Part shown: positions 1 to 5,572 of the stretch, in pieces
Position numbering within the stretch: the first letter of the stretch is position 1
Layout: every line of letters begins with the position of its first letter
Assembly (NCBI GenBank): GCA_035371905.1
Contig: DAORXQ010000095.1
Span: forward strand, 1 to 6,238
Direction of reading: 5' to 3'
Source of the DNA: a bacterium
GTDB taxonomy: Bacteria > Ratteibacteria > UBA8468 > B48-G9 > JAFGKM01
Length of the DNA stretch: 6,238 nt
Translations under genes and position numbers: made by a program
Notes under the pieces: generated by a model
The model's input: only the letters and a program-made list of their open reading frames with translations
The model's database searches: none
Told to the model about the DNA's origin: nothing

Positions 1-54
1 TTCTTCTTTTGATATATTAGTTACATATATTTCAATATTTGAAACTCTCTCAAC
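1..54 (-). other. Open frame running off the left edge, possible start of the next tail gene
   Basis: After the stop of the 122-residue gene, one minus-strand frame is open from a TAA at 57-55 to the window edge. It reads VERVSNIEIYVTNISKEE, which looks coding; the other two frames hit stops within a few codons. In lambda-type order the next genes would be a second chaperone or the tape measure protein. No ATG, GTG or TTG occurs in this frame inside the window. The only conceivable start here is an ATT at 36-34 behind a weak GAGAGAG, so the real start may be unusual or the stretch may be non-coding. Only 18 codons are visible, so no function is assigned. Confidence 0.25.
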
Positions 55-61
55 TTAGTCC

Positions 62-430
62 CTATTGTTTAGGAGTTCTTTCATCCTCTATTGTAAAACG
101 CGCCTTGTCAAGTAATGTCTTCAAGTAAGTCAATCCTGAACTGAATTCTCTGAAATGCATAACTTTCATCTTTATTTCTTCCTCTGTAAAATCAGTTTTC
201 CCGTGAAAGAACCCATCAATAAACTTCTTTATATCTTCTGGATTACCTTCAACCTTAAATAAAAAACGGGATGATTTGTCATCTTTAATTGCTTGTTGAC
301 ATTTCACCCCGTTTACACAACTTAAAACCAACTCTGTCAAATGTAAGTCAGAAAGTAAAACTCCATCATCTGTATATCTTATAACAAAAGATGTCTTCTT
401 AATCGCTCCATCAGGAAAAAATTTTCCCAT
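62..430 (-). CDS. Hypothetical protein in the tail-assembly-chaperone slot
   Basis: This 122-residue protein matches no family I recognise. It is soluble-looking, with no signal peptide or membrane segment. The N-terminal half appears mixed or beta-rich (SFVIRYTDDGVLLSD at 14-28, FLFKVEG at 56-62) and the C-terminal half helical and charged (EEEIKMKVMHF at 83-93). It lies directly downstream of the tail tube gene and before what may be the next tail gene. In lambda-like phages that place is held by the G/GT chaperones that load the tape measure protein. The role is inferred from position and size only. No frame crosses its stop to give a classical G/GT fusion. The ATG start is supported by GGAGG at 441-445 and by an in-frame TGA three codons upstream. 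Confidence 0.8.
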   Translation of the reverse strand: MGKFFPDGAIKKTSFVIRYTDDGVLLSDLHLTELVLSCVNGVKCQQAIKDDKSSRFLFKVEGNPEDIKKFIDGFFHGKTDFTEEEIKMKVMHFREFSSGLTYLKTLLDKARFTIEDERTPKQ

Positions 431-440
431 CGCTAATCAC

Positions 441-445
441 CCTCC
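441..445 (-). promoter_or_regulatory. Ribosome-binding site with long spacing, 122-aa gene
   Basis: A GGAGG lies in the 21-bp gap after the tail tube stop. Its distance to the ATG is 10 nt, compared with 4-8 nt for most genes in this window, which could lower translation relative to the abundant tube protein. A GTG closer to the GGAGG is out of frame. Confidence 0.6.
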
Positions 446-451
446 TTTCTT

Positions 452-943
452 TTAAGTTTCAGAAGCAGGAGAAAATTCTCCAAGTGCTCCCTCGTCATCA
501 TCCCATAAGGCAGTAAATGTGACTTCAATTTTTCCTTCTGCGTCTTTGGCAAATTCATAAGCACCAAACCCTGTTGGCATACATTTATAAAAAGTCCAAG
601 TAACGGCCGTTCCATCACTTCTTGTTCCACTTATTTTAATTTTCTTGTAGGTAGGTGCTCCACCAGCAGAAAGACCTAATTTACCATTACCAGGCTCATC
701 CCAGAGAGAACTTAAATTTGCATAAGTTGTCTCAGCACATATGATATGAATTTCATAACCTTCAGCCGTCACCTGCATACCCACTGGATATAAAGTTTGG
801 TCTACTTCCACCCTTCTTGTATCTCTTGTTTTAGTAATAGTAGTTCCTCCCTGCGTATATCCAATATCATTTAAAGTTGTATCGCCATAATCACCAATTT
901 CAACTACTCCTGCTGAAGTCAAGATTTTTGTTGAATCGCCCAT
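452..943 (-). CDS. Major tail tube protein
   Basis: This 163-residue protein would form the stacked rings of the tail tube through which DNA passes into the host. The sequence has the beta-rich layout of siphovirus tube proteins. An N-terminal strand region (AGVVEIGDYGDT, 11-22) precedes a variable loop (GYTQGGTTITKT, 28-39). The typical element VEVDQTLYPVGMQVTAEGYEI follows at 45-65, then a helix-like ETTYANLSSL (71-80). The C-terminus ends in strands (KIEVTFTALWDDD, 138-150). Placement right after the terminator-like gene matches lambda V after U. No sheath gene lies next to it, which favours a non-contractile tail. The ATG start has GGAGG with a 7-nt spacer. The call rests on pattern and order; tube proteins diverge strongly, so the exact family is not named. 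Confidence 0.75.
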   Translation of the reverse strand: MGDSTKILTSAGVVEIGDYGDTTLNDIGYTQGGTTITKTRDTRRVEVDQTLYPVGMQVTAEGYEIHIICAETTYANLSSLWDEPGNGKLGLSAGGAPTYKKIKISGTRSDGTAVTWTFYKCMPTGFGAYEFAKDAEGKIEVTFTALWDDDEGALGEFSPASET

Positions 944-958
944 TTTTAAACCTCCTTT

Positions 959-1420
959 TTAAAGTTTAGTTCCAACGACTGATAATTCAATCATTGGTGT
1001 TGAAAACCATACATCATCATCATTTGCTTCATCCCAGGTTATATTTTCAACTTCTATTCCATTCACTAAACCATTTAGTGAAGGGTTCTTACTTAGTTCA
1101 ATTATTATCTTATTTATCAAGTCATCTGTCTTAACTTCTGCTTCATCTAAATCAGCCATAGAAAAATCACATATTCCAATAACAATATAAACCCTTCTTG
1201 GTAGTTCCAAAGAAGGTTGGTCTCTTTTAATCTCATCTCCTGACGCATTTCTCTTAAAAACAGCAATCATCGGGCAATCAGTATGAGATGGTTTGCTTGG
1301 TATATTTCTCTTATAAATAGTTGCTATTCTACCCTTTATGTTCTTTATTTTAGCATTCTTAATAGTGTTATATACTGCATCCTTTATCTCTTTAACATTA
1401 CCAGCCCAATTTAAAATCAA
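959..1420 (-). CDS. Tail terminator-like protein (lambda gpU position)
   Basis: This 153-residue protein is probably the tail terminator, which caps the finished tube and forms the tail side of the head-tail joint. It has the usual alternation for such proteins: an N-terminal helix (NVKEIKDAVYNTIKNAK, 8-24), a central strand pair ending in RRVYIVIGICDFS (75-87), a helix (AEVKTDDLINKIIIELSKNP, 94-113), and a C-terminal strand region (DDVWFSTPMIELSVVGTKL, 135-153) after a loop with NGLVNG (116-121). This layout resembles lambda U and DUF1834 or Mu gp37-like proteins, but no single motif is diagnostic. It sits between the tail-completion and tube genes, which strengthens the call. Translation starts at TTG (1420-1418). 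GGAGG lies 6 nt upstream, overlapping the end of the previous gene, and no in-frame ATG competes nearby. Confidence 0.65.
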   Translation of the reverse strand: MILNWAGNVKEIKDAVYNTIKNAKIKNIKGRIATIYKRNIPSKPSHTDCPMIAVFKRNASGDEIKRDQPSLELPRRVYIVIGICDFSMADLDEAEVKTDDLINKIIIELSKNPSLNGLVNGIEVENITWDEANDDDVWFSTPMIELSVVGTKL

Positions 1421-1422
1421 AT

Positions 1423-2364
1423 TTATCCTCCTTTTAACTCTTTTCTTAGTGCTTTTTTAAGTTCATTATATACATCTTTTACACTAACTTGTTTACTCTT
1501 TATCATATTATAAAGTTCTCTTCTTGCTTTATTAGTTAAATCAAGTTGTTCCATTAAGTCCTCAATTGCTTCAAAAGTTCTCTCAGCTGCCTCTTTAATA
1601 TCATTTTTATCAACTGTGAAAATCTTTTCAATATCTTCTTTGAGAAATGGAGACCAAACATATCTGAAAAATTCTCCTTTTGTCAGTTCTGGTGTCTCTA
1701 CAACTTCTCCTGTATCAAGTTTTTTCACCTTTCCACCAGCAATAAATGGATTTCTATTTCTGCTTCTATGAAACTTTATAAGGTCTCCAAACCTTTTAAT
1801 TGACTTTTTAGTCCAGTGAAAATACCAAAAAGGTGGTTCAATTTCTGGGTCTTCCCAGCCAACTGATATATTTAAGTCAGATATTCTAAATAAACCTTTA
1901 CTCCAATCCCTCTTTGAGAAGAAAGAAAATTTATTTATTTTTAGTCCTTTTGATACAACATCAGATAAAGTTCCTGAAAAGAAAAGTGGAGTATCTTTAC
2001 TCTTAGGTGCTATATTCCATATAAAAGTTTGATACTCTCTTCTTCTCAAAGTTTTTTCCTTCAAAGGAGGCCAGTTTCCAAAACCACCTGTTTTGAATTT
2101 TCTATATTGCTCCTTTCTTAGTCGTTCTTCAAAAGCCTTTTTTGCTTTCTCTTGAAACCTTTGAGAAGAGACAGCACACATAGCAGTGCTTAACTTTAAT
2201 ATAGGTTCAGATGCCTTTCCTATTGGTGCTTTCCAACTATATCCTAAACCTTTTTTCATCCAAGTTTGAAAAGCACCTACAACAGTTGCATTTATCTCTG
2301 CTTCAACGAACTTTCCATAAGGTCCGTCTCCACTTAAAGATAATTTAAGTATAGACCTTGCCAT
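1423..2364 (-). CDS. Oversized tail-completion / virion morphogenesis protein
   Basis: This 313-residue protein probably acts at the head-tail neck. It belongs by pattern to the virion morphogenesis group (Mu gpG, P2 S, HK97 gp10, lambda Z). The supporting core is a helical RFQEKAKKAFEERL (69-82), then NWPPLKEKTLRRR (97-109), TPLFFSGTLSDVV (125-137), and RNPFI (204-208). That is the familiar order of W-x-PL-x-x-xTL-x-R, then a leucine/serine-gly-x-L element, then a late xPF motif. The family is usually about 130-200 residues. This one has an extra N-terminal part (1-60) and a roughly 80-residue helical, charged C-terminus (about 235-313). The ATG at 2364 follows AAGGAG located in the last codons of the DUF1320 gene, and the gap is only 2 nt. 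The neck role is inferred from motif and order. Confidence 0.7.
   Translation of the reverse strand: MARSILKLSLSGDGPYGKFVEAEINATVVGAFQTWMKKGLGYSWKAPIGKASEPILKLSTAMCAVSSQRFQEKAKKAFEERLRKEQYRKFKTGGFGNWPPLKEKTLRRREYQTFIWNIAPKSKDTPLFFSGTLSDVVSKGLKINKFSFFSKRDWSKGLFRISDLNISVGWEDPEIEPPFWYFHWTKKSIKRFGDLIKFHRSRNRNPFIAGGKVKKLDTGEVVETPELTKGEFFRYVWSPFLKEDIEKIFTVDKNDIKEAAERTFEAIEDLMEQLDLTNKARRELYNMIKSKQVSVKDVYNELKKALRKELKGG
1427..1431 (-). promoter_or_regulatory. Ribosome-binding site that fixes a TTG start
   Basis: GGAGG here lies in the last Gly-Gly codons of the upstream gene, whose TAA is at 1425-1423. It is 6 nt before the TTG at 1420, making TTG the only credible start for the terminator-like gene. 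The overlap suggests translational coupling between the two genes. Confidence 0.75.
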
Positions 2365-2366
2365 AT

Positions 2367-2840
2367 TTAAGGCTCCTTATCGTAATTTTCGTCTACTGTC
2401 TGTTCCCAAAAGTCCTTCATAGTAAAAATTTGGTCTACATTTTCTTTATTAGACCTAATTGAAGAAACCTTTCTTTTAGAAGGAGCAATAGTATTCCCCT
2501 GTTTGTCAAAGAGCAATTTTAATCCATCTCTAACTTCTTCAAGCATACTTATAAGTCGTTCCCATTTTGAAGTTAACCAATTACCTTCTTCACCTTTATA
2601 TGGCGGAGTATTTGTAGCACTGAGATAAATATATTCAAAAGCCTCATTTGCCAGAAATAATACATAGTCAGGAACTTCTACAAAAGGCAAATTATATCTT
2701 TCTCCTATATAACTATCTACAAGGCTTTCAGCATCTCTTATCCAATTTTCAACTAATTTCCTTGAAATAGTTTTCTTCTCCTCAATCTTCTCCTTTAATA
2801 TAGGAAACCTTTCTATAACTCCGTCATATGTTAAATACAT
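2367..2840 (-). CDS. DUF1320 (Mu gp36-like) head-tail connector protein
   Basis: This 157-residue protein is likely the adaptor that docks under the portal and links head to tail. It begins MYLTYDGVIERFP, the usual DUF1320 opening. The diagnostic helix DAESLVDSYIGERYNLPF follows at 36-53, then VPDYVLFLANEAFEYIYL (56-73). A central helical region contains WERLISMLEEVRDGL (93-107), and the tail has IFTMKDFWEQ (138-147), like the aromatic C-terminal segment of family members. It directly follows the capsid gene, as in Mu-like phages, and occupies the lambda FII position. Only one base separates the capsid stop from its ATG, and no Shine-Dalgarno sequence is visible, so translation is probably coupled to capsid translation. 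The start is confirmed by the family's N-terminal pattern. Confidence 0.85.
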   Translation of the reverse strand: MYLTYDGVIERFPILKEKIEEKKTISRKLVENWIRDAESLVDSYIGERYNLPFVEVPDYVLFLANEAFEYIYLSATNTPPYKGEEGNWLTSKWERLISMLEEVRDGLKLLFDKQGNTIAPSKRKVSSIRSNKENVDQIFTMKDFWEQTVDENYDKEP

Positions 2841-2841
2841 T

Positions 2842-3786
2842 TCAGTTCTTTTTTTTACCAGTTAAAACATCTTTAATTACATAGAGACAAGAATCAGATA
2901 CTACTTGAAGGTCATCCTCATAATATACTTTTACCCAATCACCAGGAATATCTTTATCGTAATGAGGAAATACTTCAGTGGTTAATTCTTGTTTTACAAA
3001 ACGAGCAACCCAAGTGAAAGTATTTTTAGTTCCTTTTGGAGTAGTATAAAGGAAAGCAACATTATCACCCCAAATTGGTGCTGAAACTTCTGTAATGCCT
3101 TTTCCTGTTGTGTCATATTGACAAGTTGGAATAAGAATTGTCTTTATGCTTTCAAAAACTAAATTAAAATAAGATGCAAGAGTAAATACCTGTGGAGAAG
3201 CCTGTGCTTTAACTATTTTACCCCAACTTTCCACTAAATCTTCATTTAACTTTATTGCTTCCCATACCTCCCACGGTATTATCATAGTATTTGGTAAAAC
3301 ACCAGAATTTTTTCTGAATTCCTGTATAGCATCAGAAATATCTTTTTGTATAGTTGCACCATCCGTATCCCATTTTGTGATAGAATCAGATGGAACATTT
3401 GTTGAACTTGCAACAGTAGATGCAACTAATTTTTCTCTATTTCTCATAAGTTGAGTTTTAAGACCAAATGCTTTTTCCTTGACAGGGTCCATATATTCTT
3501 TGTATGTTTTAGCATCCTCTTCAGAAATAAAATCTCTTAATCCGTGTCGTTCAGTTGCATAAGTCCCTTTTTTAGGAATTCTTTGAAGTGGAATTTCTGG
3601 TGTTGAAGCCCTATAACCAACTACATCATTAGTTATCTTCTTCTCTTTCTTTTCCCAAATCGTATATTTCCCAGAAATTTCAGAAACAGGAACATTAGTT
3701 AATATCTTATCAGCAATAAACACCTCATCTGGAGGTGTATAATCTACTACAAAACTCGTCAAAATTTTTTCATTTATATACGCCAT
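2842..3786 (-). CDS. Major capsid protein
   Basis: This 314-residue protein is the HK97-fold shell subunit of a common phage family. The near-diagnostic N-terminal stretch reads PDEVFIADKILTNVPVSEIS (19-38), followed by GKYTIWEKK (39-47). After it come the loop GYRASTPEIPLQRIPKKGTY (57-76), the helical spine with the basic patch LKTQLMRNREKLVAST (109-124), and a WDTDGATIQKDISDAIQEFR stretch (139-158). Next are PNTMIIPWEVWEAIKLNEDL (165-184) and an axial-domain end with IWGDNVAFLYTTPKG (238-252). There is no long N-terminal scaffold domain; the protease/scaffold gene upstream should supply that function. ATG start with GGAGG and a 5-nt spacer, 13 bp after the decoration gene. The C-terminus is Lys-rich and encoded by an A8 run. 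Confidence 0.93.
   Translation of the reverse strand: MAYINEKILTSFVVDYTPPDEVFIADKILTNVPVSEISGKYTIWEKKEKKITNDVVGYRASTPEIPLQRIPKKGTYATERHGLRDFISEEDAKTYKEYMDPVKEKAFGLKTQLMRNREKLVASTVASSTNVPSDSITKWDTDGATIQKDISDAIQEFRKNSGVLPNTMIIPWEVWEAIKLNEDLVESWGKIVKAQASPQVFTLASYFNLVFESIKTILIPTCQYDTTGKGITEVSAPIWGDNVAFLYTTPKGTKNTFTWVARFVKQELTTEVFPHYDKDIPGDWVKVYYEDDLQVVSDSCLYVIKDVLTGKKKN
2849..2856 (-). repeat. A8 homopolymer at the 3' end of the capsid gene
   Basis: Eight consecutive A residues on the coding strand, followed by G, encode the Lys-Lys-Lys near the capsid C-terminus. The frame reads GGT AAA AAA AAG AAC TGA. The run contains the A-AAA-AAG pattern known as slippery for -1 frameshifting. The +1 (-2) frame across it is open into the connector gene. 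Whether slippage happens cannot be judged from sequence alone. Confidence 0.6.
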
Positions 3787-3799
3787 TTATTCCTCCTTT

Positions 3800-4258
3800 T
3801 TAAGTTGCCAACCCAACTATTTGTCTTGATAATAAAACTGCCACTTTTCCACCATTTACTCCATCTTCAACAGCAATTCCTGCAACATAAGTCAAAACAT
3901 CTCCTGCTGAAAGTCCATCATCAATTATCCCAATATCTTTTGCTTTCCCTTCAGCAGTTGCAATAACCAAATGATTTGCTGTTATATTTCCATCACAAAC
4001 TACATCAACAATTCCTTCAATCTGAATATTACCTGCTTTTCCAGCTTGTATTTTCCCTTCCTCATATCTATAATCAGGCAATAGAACTCCTAATACAGTT
4101 CCTCCATCTTTTGAAGGCAAAATGAACTTTGATGTATCTGAACTATCAAGAGCAACAAACAAATTAGGAGTTGCTTCAATAAGTGCTCCTTCTCCATCTT
4201 TAATCCCATTTACTTTACTTATTGTCAAACCAGAATAAACTCCTTCTAAATTAGCCAT
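3800..4258 (-). CDS. Capsid decoration (cement) protein, lambda D position
   Basis: This 152-residue protein is probably displayed on the outside of the capsid and stabilises it after expansion. It is a small, Gly- and Val-rich beta protein. Supporting elements are TVLGVLLPDYRYEEGKIQAG (54-73), then an IEGIVDVVCDG strand (80-90), NITANHLVIATAEGKAKDI (91-109), and SAGDVLTYVAGIAVEDGVNG (117-136) ending in KVAVLL. Alternation of short strands with GD/EG turns is typical of DUF2190-like and other phage cement proteins. The order protease - this gene - major capsid protein equals lambda C - D - E. ATG start with GGAGG, 13 bp from the protease stop. A head fibre or another minor head protein is less likely. 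Confidence 0.7.
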   Translation of the reverse strand: MANLEGVYSGLTISKVNGIKDGEGALIEATPNLFVALDSSDTSKFILPSKDGGTVLGVLLPDYRYEEGKIQAGKAGNIQIEGIVDVVCDGNITANHLVIATAEGKAKDIGIIDDGLSAGDVLTYVAGIAVEDGVNGGKVAVLLSRQIVGLAT

Positions 4259-4271
4259 TATTTCCTCCTTT

Positions 4272-4670
4272 TTATTTTACTTTCCCTTCACTTTTTAGCC
4301 TTTCATAAGCAACTTCTTTACTTACCTTATGTGTCTCTGCAAACTCTTCAACCAACTTTGCCTCTTGTAGTTTCTCATCAATTACAGGGTTATCTTTACC
4401 CTTTTCAGAGAACTCAACATATTTTGGAAGTTTATCAATTAACTCCATAATAGCGTTCCCTATCTTTACTTCTTTATCTTTTCCATCTTCTGAAAACTTA
4501 ACTACTTTCTCATCGTTGTATGTCTCAAGAAGAATTGACTTCACTAATGGTGCAACAGCAGGAATTATTTGTTCTGAATGCGTCTCCATAAACTTCTCTA
4601 CTTTTAACTCAATATTTTCCTGCTCAATGCTTTGAATCTTTTTCTCTATTACATCAATCTTTTCTTTCAT
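4272..4670 (-). CDS. Nested scaffold protein from an internal start (Nu3/Mu gpZ-like)
   Basis: An ATG at 4670-4668, in frame with the protease gene (codon 281), is preceded by GGAGGAG with a 4-nt spacer. That is the same spacing the full-length protease start has. The product would be the last 132 residues, starting MKEKIDVIEKKIQSIEQ, a charged helical segment suited to coiled coils and assembly scaffolding. Lambda (C/Nu3) and Mu (I/Z) make their scaffold in exactly this nested way, and the major capsid protein here lacks its own scaffold domain. An abundant scaffold plus a few protease-bearing copies would co-assemble inside the prohead and be digested later. The start signal is visible; expression and role are inferred. 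Confidence 0.75.
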   Translation of the reverse strand: MKEKIDVIEKKIQSIEQENIELKVEKFMETHSEQIIPAVAPLVKSILLETYNDEKVVKFSEDGKDKEVKIGNAIMELIDKLPKYVEFSEKGKDNPVIDEKLQEAKLVEEFAETHKVSKEVAYERLKSEGKVK

Positions 4671-5510
4671 ATCTCCTCCTATTTGTATGTTATCTTCATT
4701 TTCAGAGAATAATACATATCCAATTCCTTTATCCTCTGAGTTATATAAAACACTTGCATCTTTTAAATCTTTCATTCTTGGTATTCCTGCTCCTAATAAA
4801 CTGACACATTTCAACACAGGAAATTCAATATTCTCATTTATGCCAGGTATCTCTGCCATATAAAGTTCAGGAGAAAACCTTCTGTATCCACCTAATCTTA
4901 TAATATCAGCAACCTGTTTTGGAACTTCTTTAATATCACCTATGAGTTTCCCTTCTGAATATCTCAAATTCTCTACCCAACCATAAGCTGGACCGTTTTC
5001 TATATGGTCAATAGTTAATGGAGGTTTAATTCTATCTTTAAATCTTTCATAATTTTTAACTATTGTTTTCAATGTATCCTCTGTTATTTTGACATTCGGT
5101 CCAAAGTCCCCAACTTGACAGAGTTCTTGGTCAAACATATTAACTGTCTCTGCTGATTTACTTGTCTGTGTCTGTGCAGAAGGATACCCGTATTTACTCT
5201 TTTGAAGTTTATCAATAAGTTGTTTGATAGCATCTTTAATCTCTTGAAGGCTCTTTTTTTCAGCAATCATTTTTAGTTCATCTAAAACTTTTATTGAAGG
5301 ATAACCATAAGGATAACCATACTTTTCAGCAAACTCCATAAGTTCTTTTAATGAATTCCTTAAAGTTGTCTCATCTTGAAGTTCAGATAAACTAAGTAAA
5401 TAACTTTCAAAATCTCCAAATTTTCTCATCTCTTCGTCAAACTTTGATATTAAAGTTAACCCTTCATCAAAGTCATTTACGCTTTGAAACTGCTCTAACA
5501 AAGTTCCCAT
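4272..5510 (-). CDS. Mu gpI-type capsid maturation protease with scaffold tail
   Basis: This 412-residue protein should cleave scaffold and head proteins during prohead maturation. The protease domain spans about 122-265. It starts MFDQELCQVGDFGPNVKITE (125-144) and has PPLTIDHIENGPAYGWVENL (163-182), with a likely catalytic His at 169. GDIKEVPKQVADII (191-204) and GGYRRFSPELYM (207-218) follow, with the likely nucleophile Ser213. This matches the family pattern of PPL-x-x-xH, GWV, VP-x-x-VA-x-xI and (V/F)SPE. Residues 271-412 are charged and helical, as expected of a scaffold, and are also made separately from an internal start. The N-terminal 115 residues are an unusual helical extension with three YGYP motifs. 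The ATG start has GGAGG 4 nt upstream. The catalytic assignments come from family pattern, not from experiment. Confidence 0.88.
   Translation of the reverse strand: MGTLLEQFQSVNDFDEGLTLISKFDEEMRKFGDFESYLLSLSELQDETTLRNSLKELMEFAEKYGYPYGYPSIKVLDELKMIAEKKSLQEIKDAIKQLIDKLQKSKYGYPSAQTQTSKSAETVNMFDQELCQVGDFGPNVKITEDTLKTIVKNYERFKDRIKPPLTIDHIENGPAYGWVENLRYSEGKLIGDIKEVPKQVADIIRLGGYRRFSPELYMAEIPGINENIEFPVLKCVSLLGAGIPRMKDLKDASVLYNSEDKGIGYVLFSENEDNIQIGGDMKEKIDVIEKKIQSIEQENIELKVEKFMETHSEQIIPAVAPLVKSILLETYNDEKVVKFSEDGKDKEVKIGNAIMELIDKLPKYVEFSEKGKDNPVIDEKLQEAKLVEEFAETHKVSKEVAYERLKSEGKVK
4675..4679 (-). promoter_or_regulatory. Internal ribosome-binding site for the scaffold start
   Basis: GGAGG (within AGGAGGAGAT) encodes Gly-Gly-Asp of the protease and stands 4 nt before the in-frame ATG at 4670. 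Glycine codons in this AT-rich genome need not be GGA GGA in this context, so the perfect site looks selected. Confidence 0.75.
5298..5321 (-). repeat. Tandem 12-bp repeat encoding YGYP-YGYP
   Basis: Two perfect copies of TATGGTTATCCT encode residues 64-71 (YGYPYGYP) of the protease N-terminal extension. A third YGYP, in different codons (TAC GGG TAT CCT), lies at residues 107-110 (5181-5192). The perfect DNA identity of the adjacent pair suggests a recent slippage duplication. The synonymous distant copy suggests the peptide itself is kept. Confidence 0.85.
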
Positions 5511-5542
5511 TTTACCTCCTTTTAGTTAAAATTCTATAAAAA

Positions 5543-5572
5543 CATTTACTATAAGACCACTTAATTTGTCAA
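5543..5572 (-). promoter_or_regulatory. Candidate sigma70-type promoter before the head genes
   Basis: A perfect TTGACA (5572-5567) overlaps the TGA stop of the upstream gene. The best -10 matches at 17-18 bp spacing are poor (GTAAAT or TAAATG, 5549-5543), and a TATAGA further down is too far away. This is the only gap in the operon longer than 25 bp, and it would serve the protease, scaffold and capsid genes. The -35 match may be chance, since the stop codon supplies part of it. Confidence 0.3.

Noticed and set aside
55..80. Programmed frameshift at the end of the 122-residue gene (G/GT style)
   Set aside because: The -1 frame has a TAA overlapping CCT-AAA just before the stop, and the +1 frame has a TAA at 57-55. 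No alternative frame crosses the end, and no good slippery heptamer with downstream structure is visible.
433..630. 65-codon minus-strand reading frame overlapping the end of the tail tube gene
   Set aside because: It has no ribosome-binding site, begins at GTG inside the tube gene, and its Leu/Lys-rich sequence is what an out-of-frame reading of this AT-rich gene gives. The tube frame has clear protein-family features.
5084..5266. 60-codon minus-strand frame inside the protease gene
   Set aside because: It lies wholly within the protease coding region in another frame, with no start signal and low-complexity composition.
5529..5542. TATAGA as a -10 box for the TTGACA element
   Set aside because: The spacing is about 28 bp, too long for a sigma70-type promoter.
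5511..5568. Terminator in the gap before the protease gene
   Set aside because: No GC-rich inverted repeat followed by a T run is present on the coding strand; the gap is simply AT-rich.
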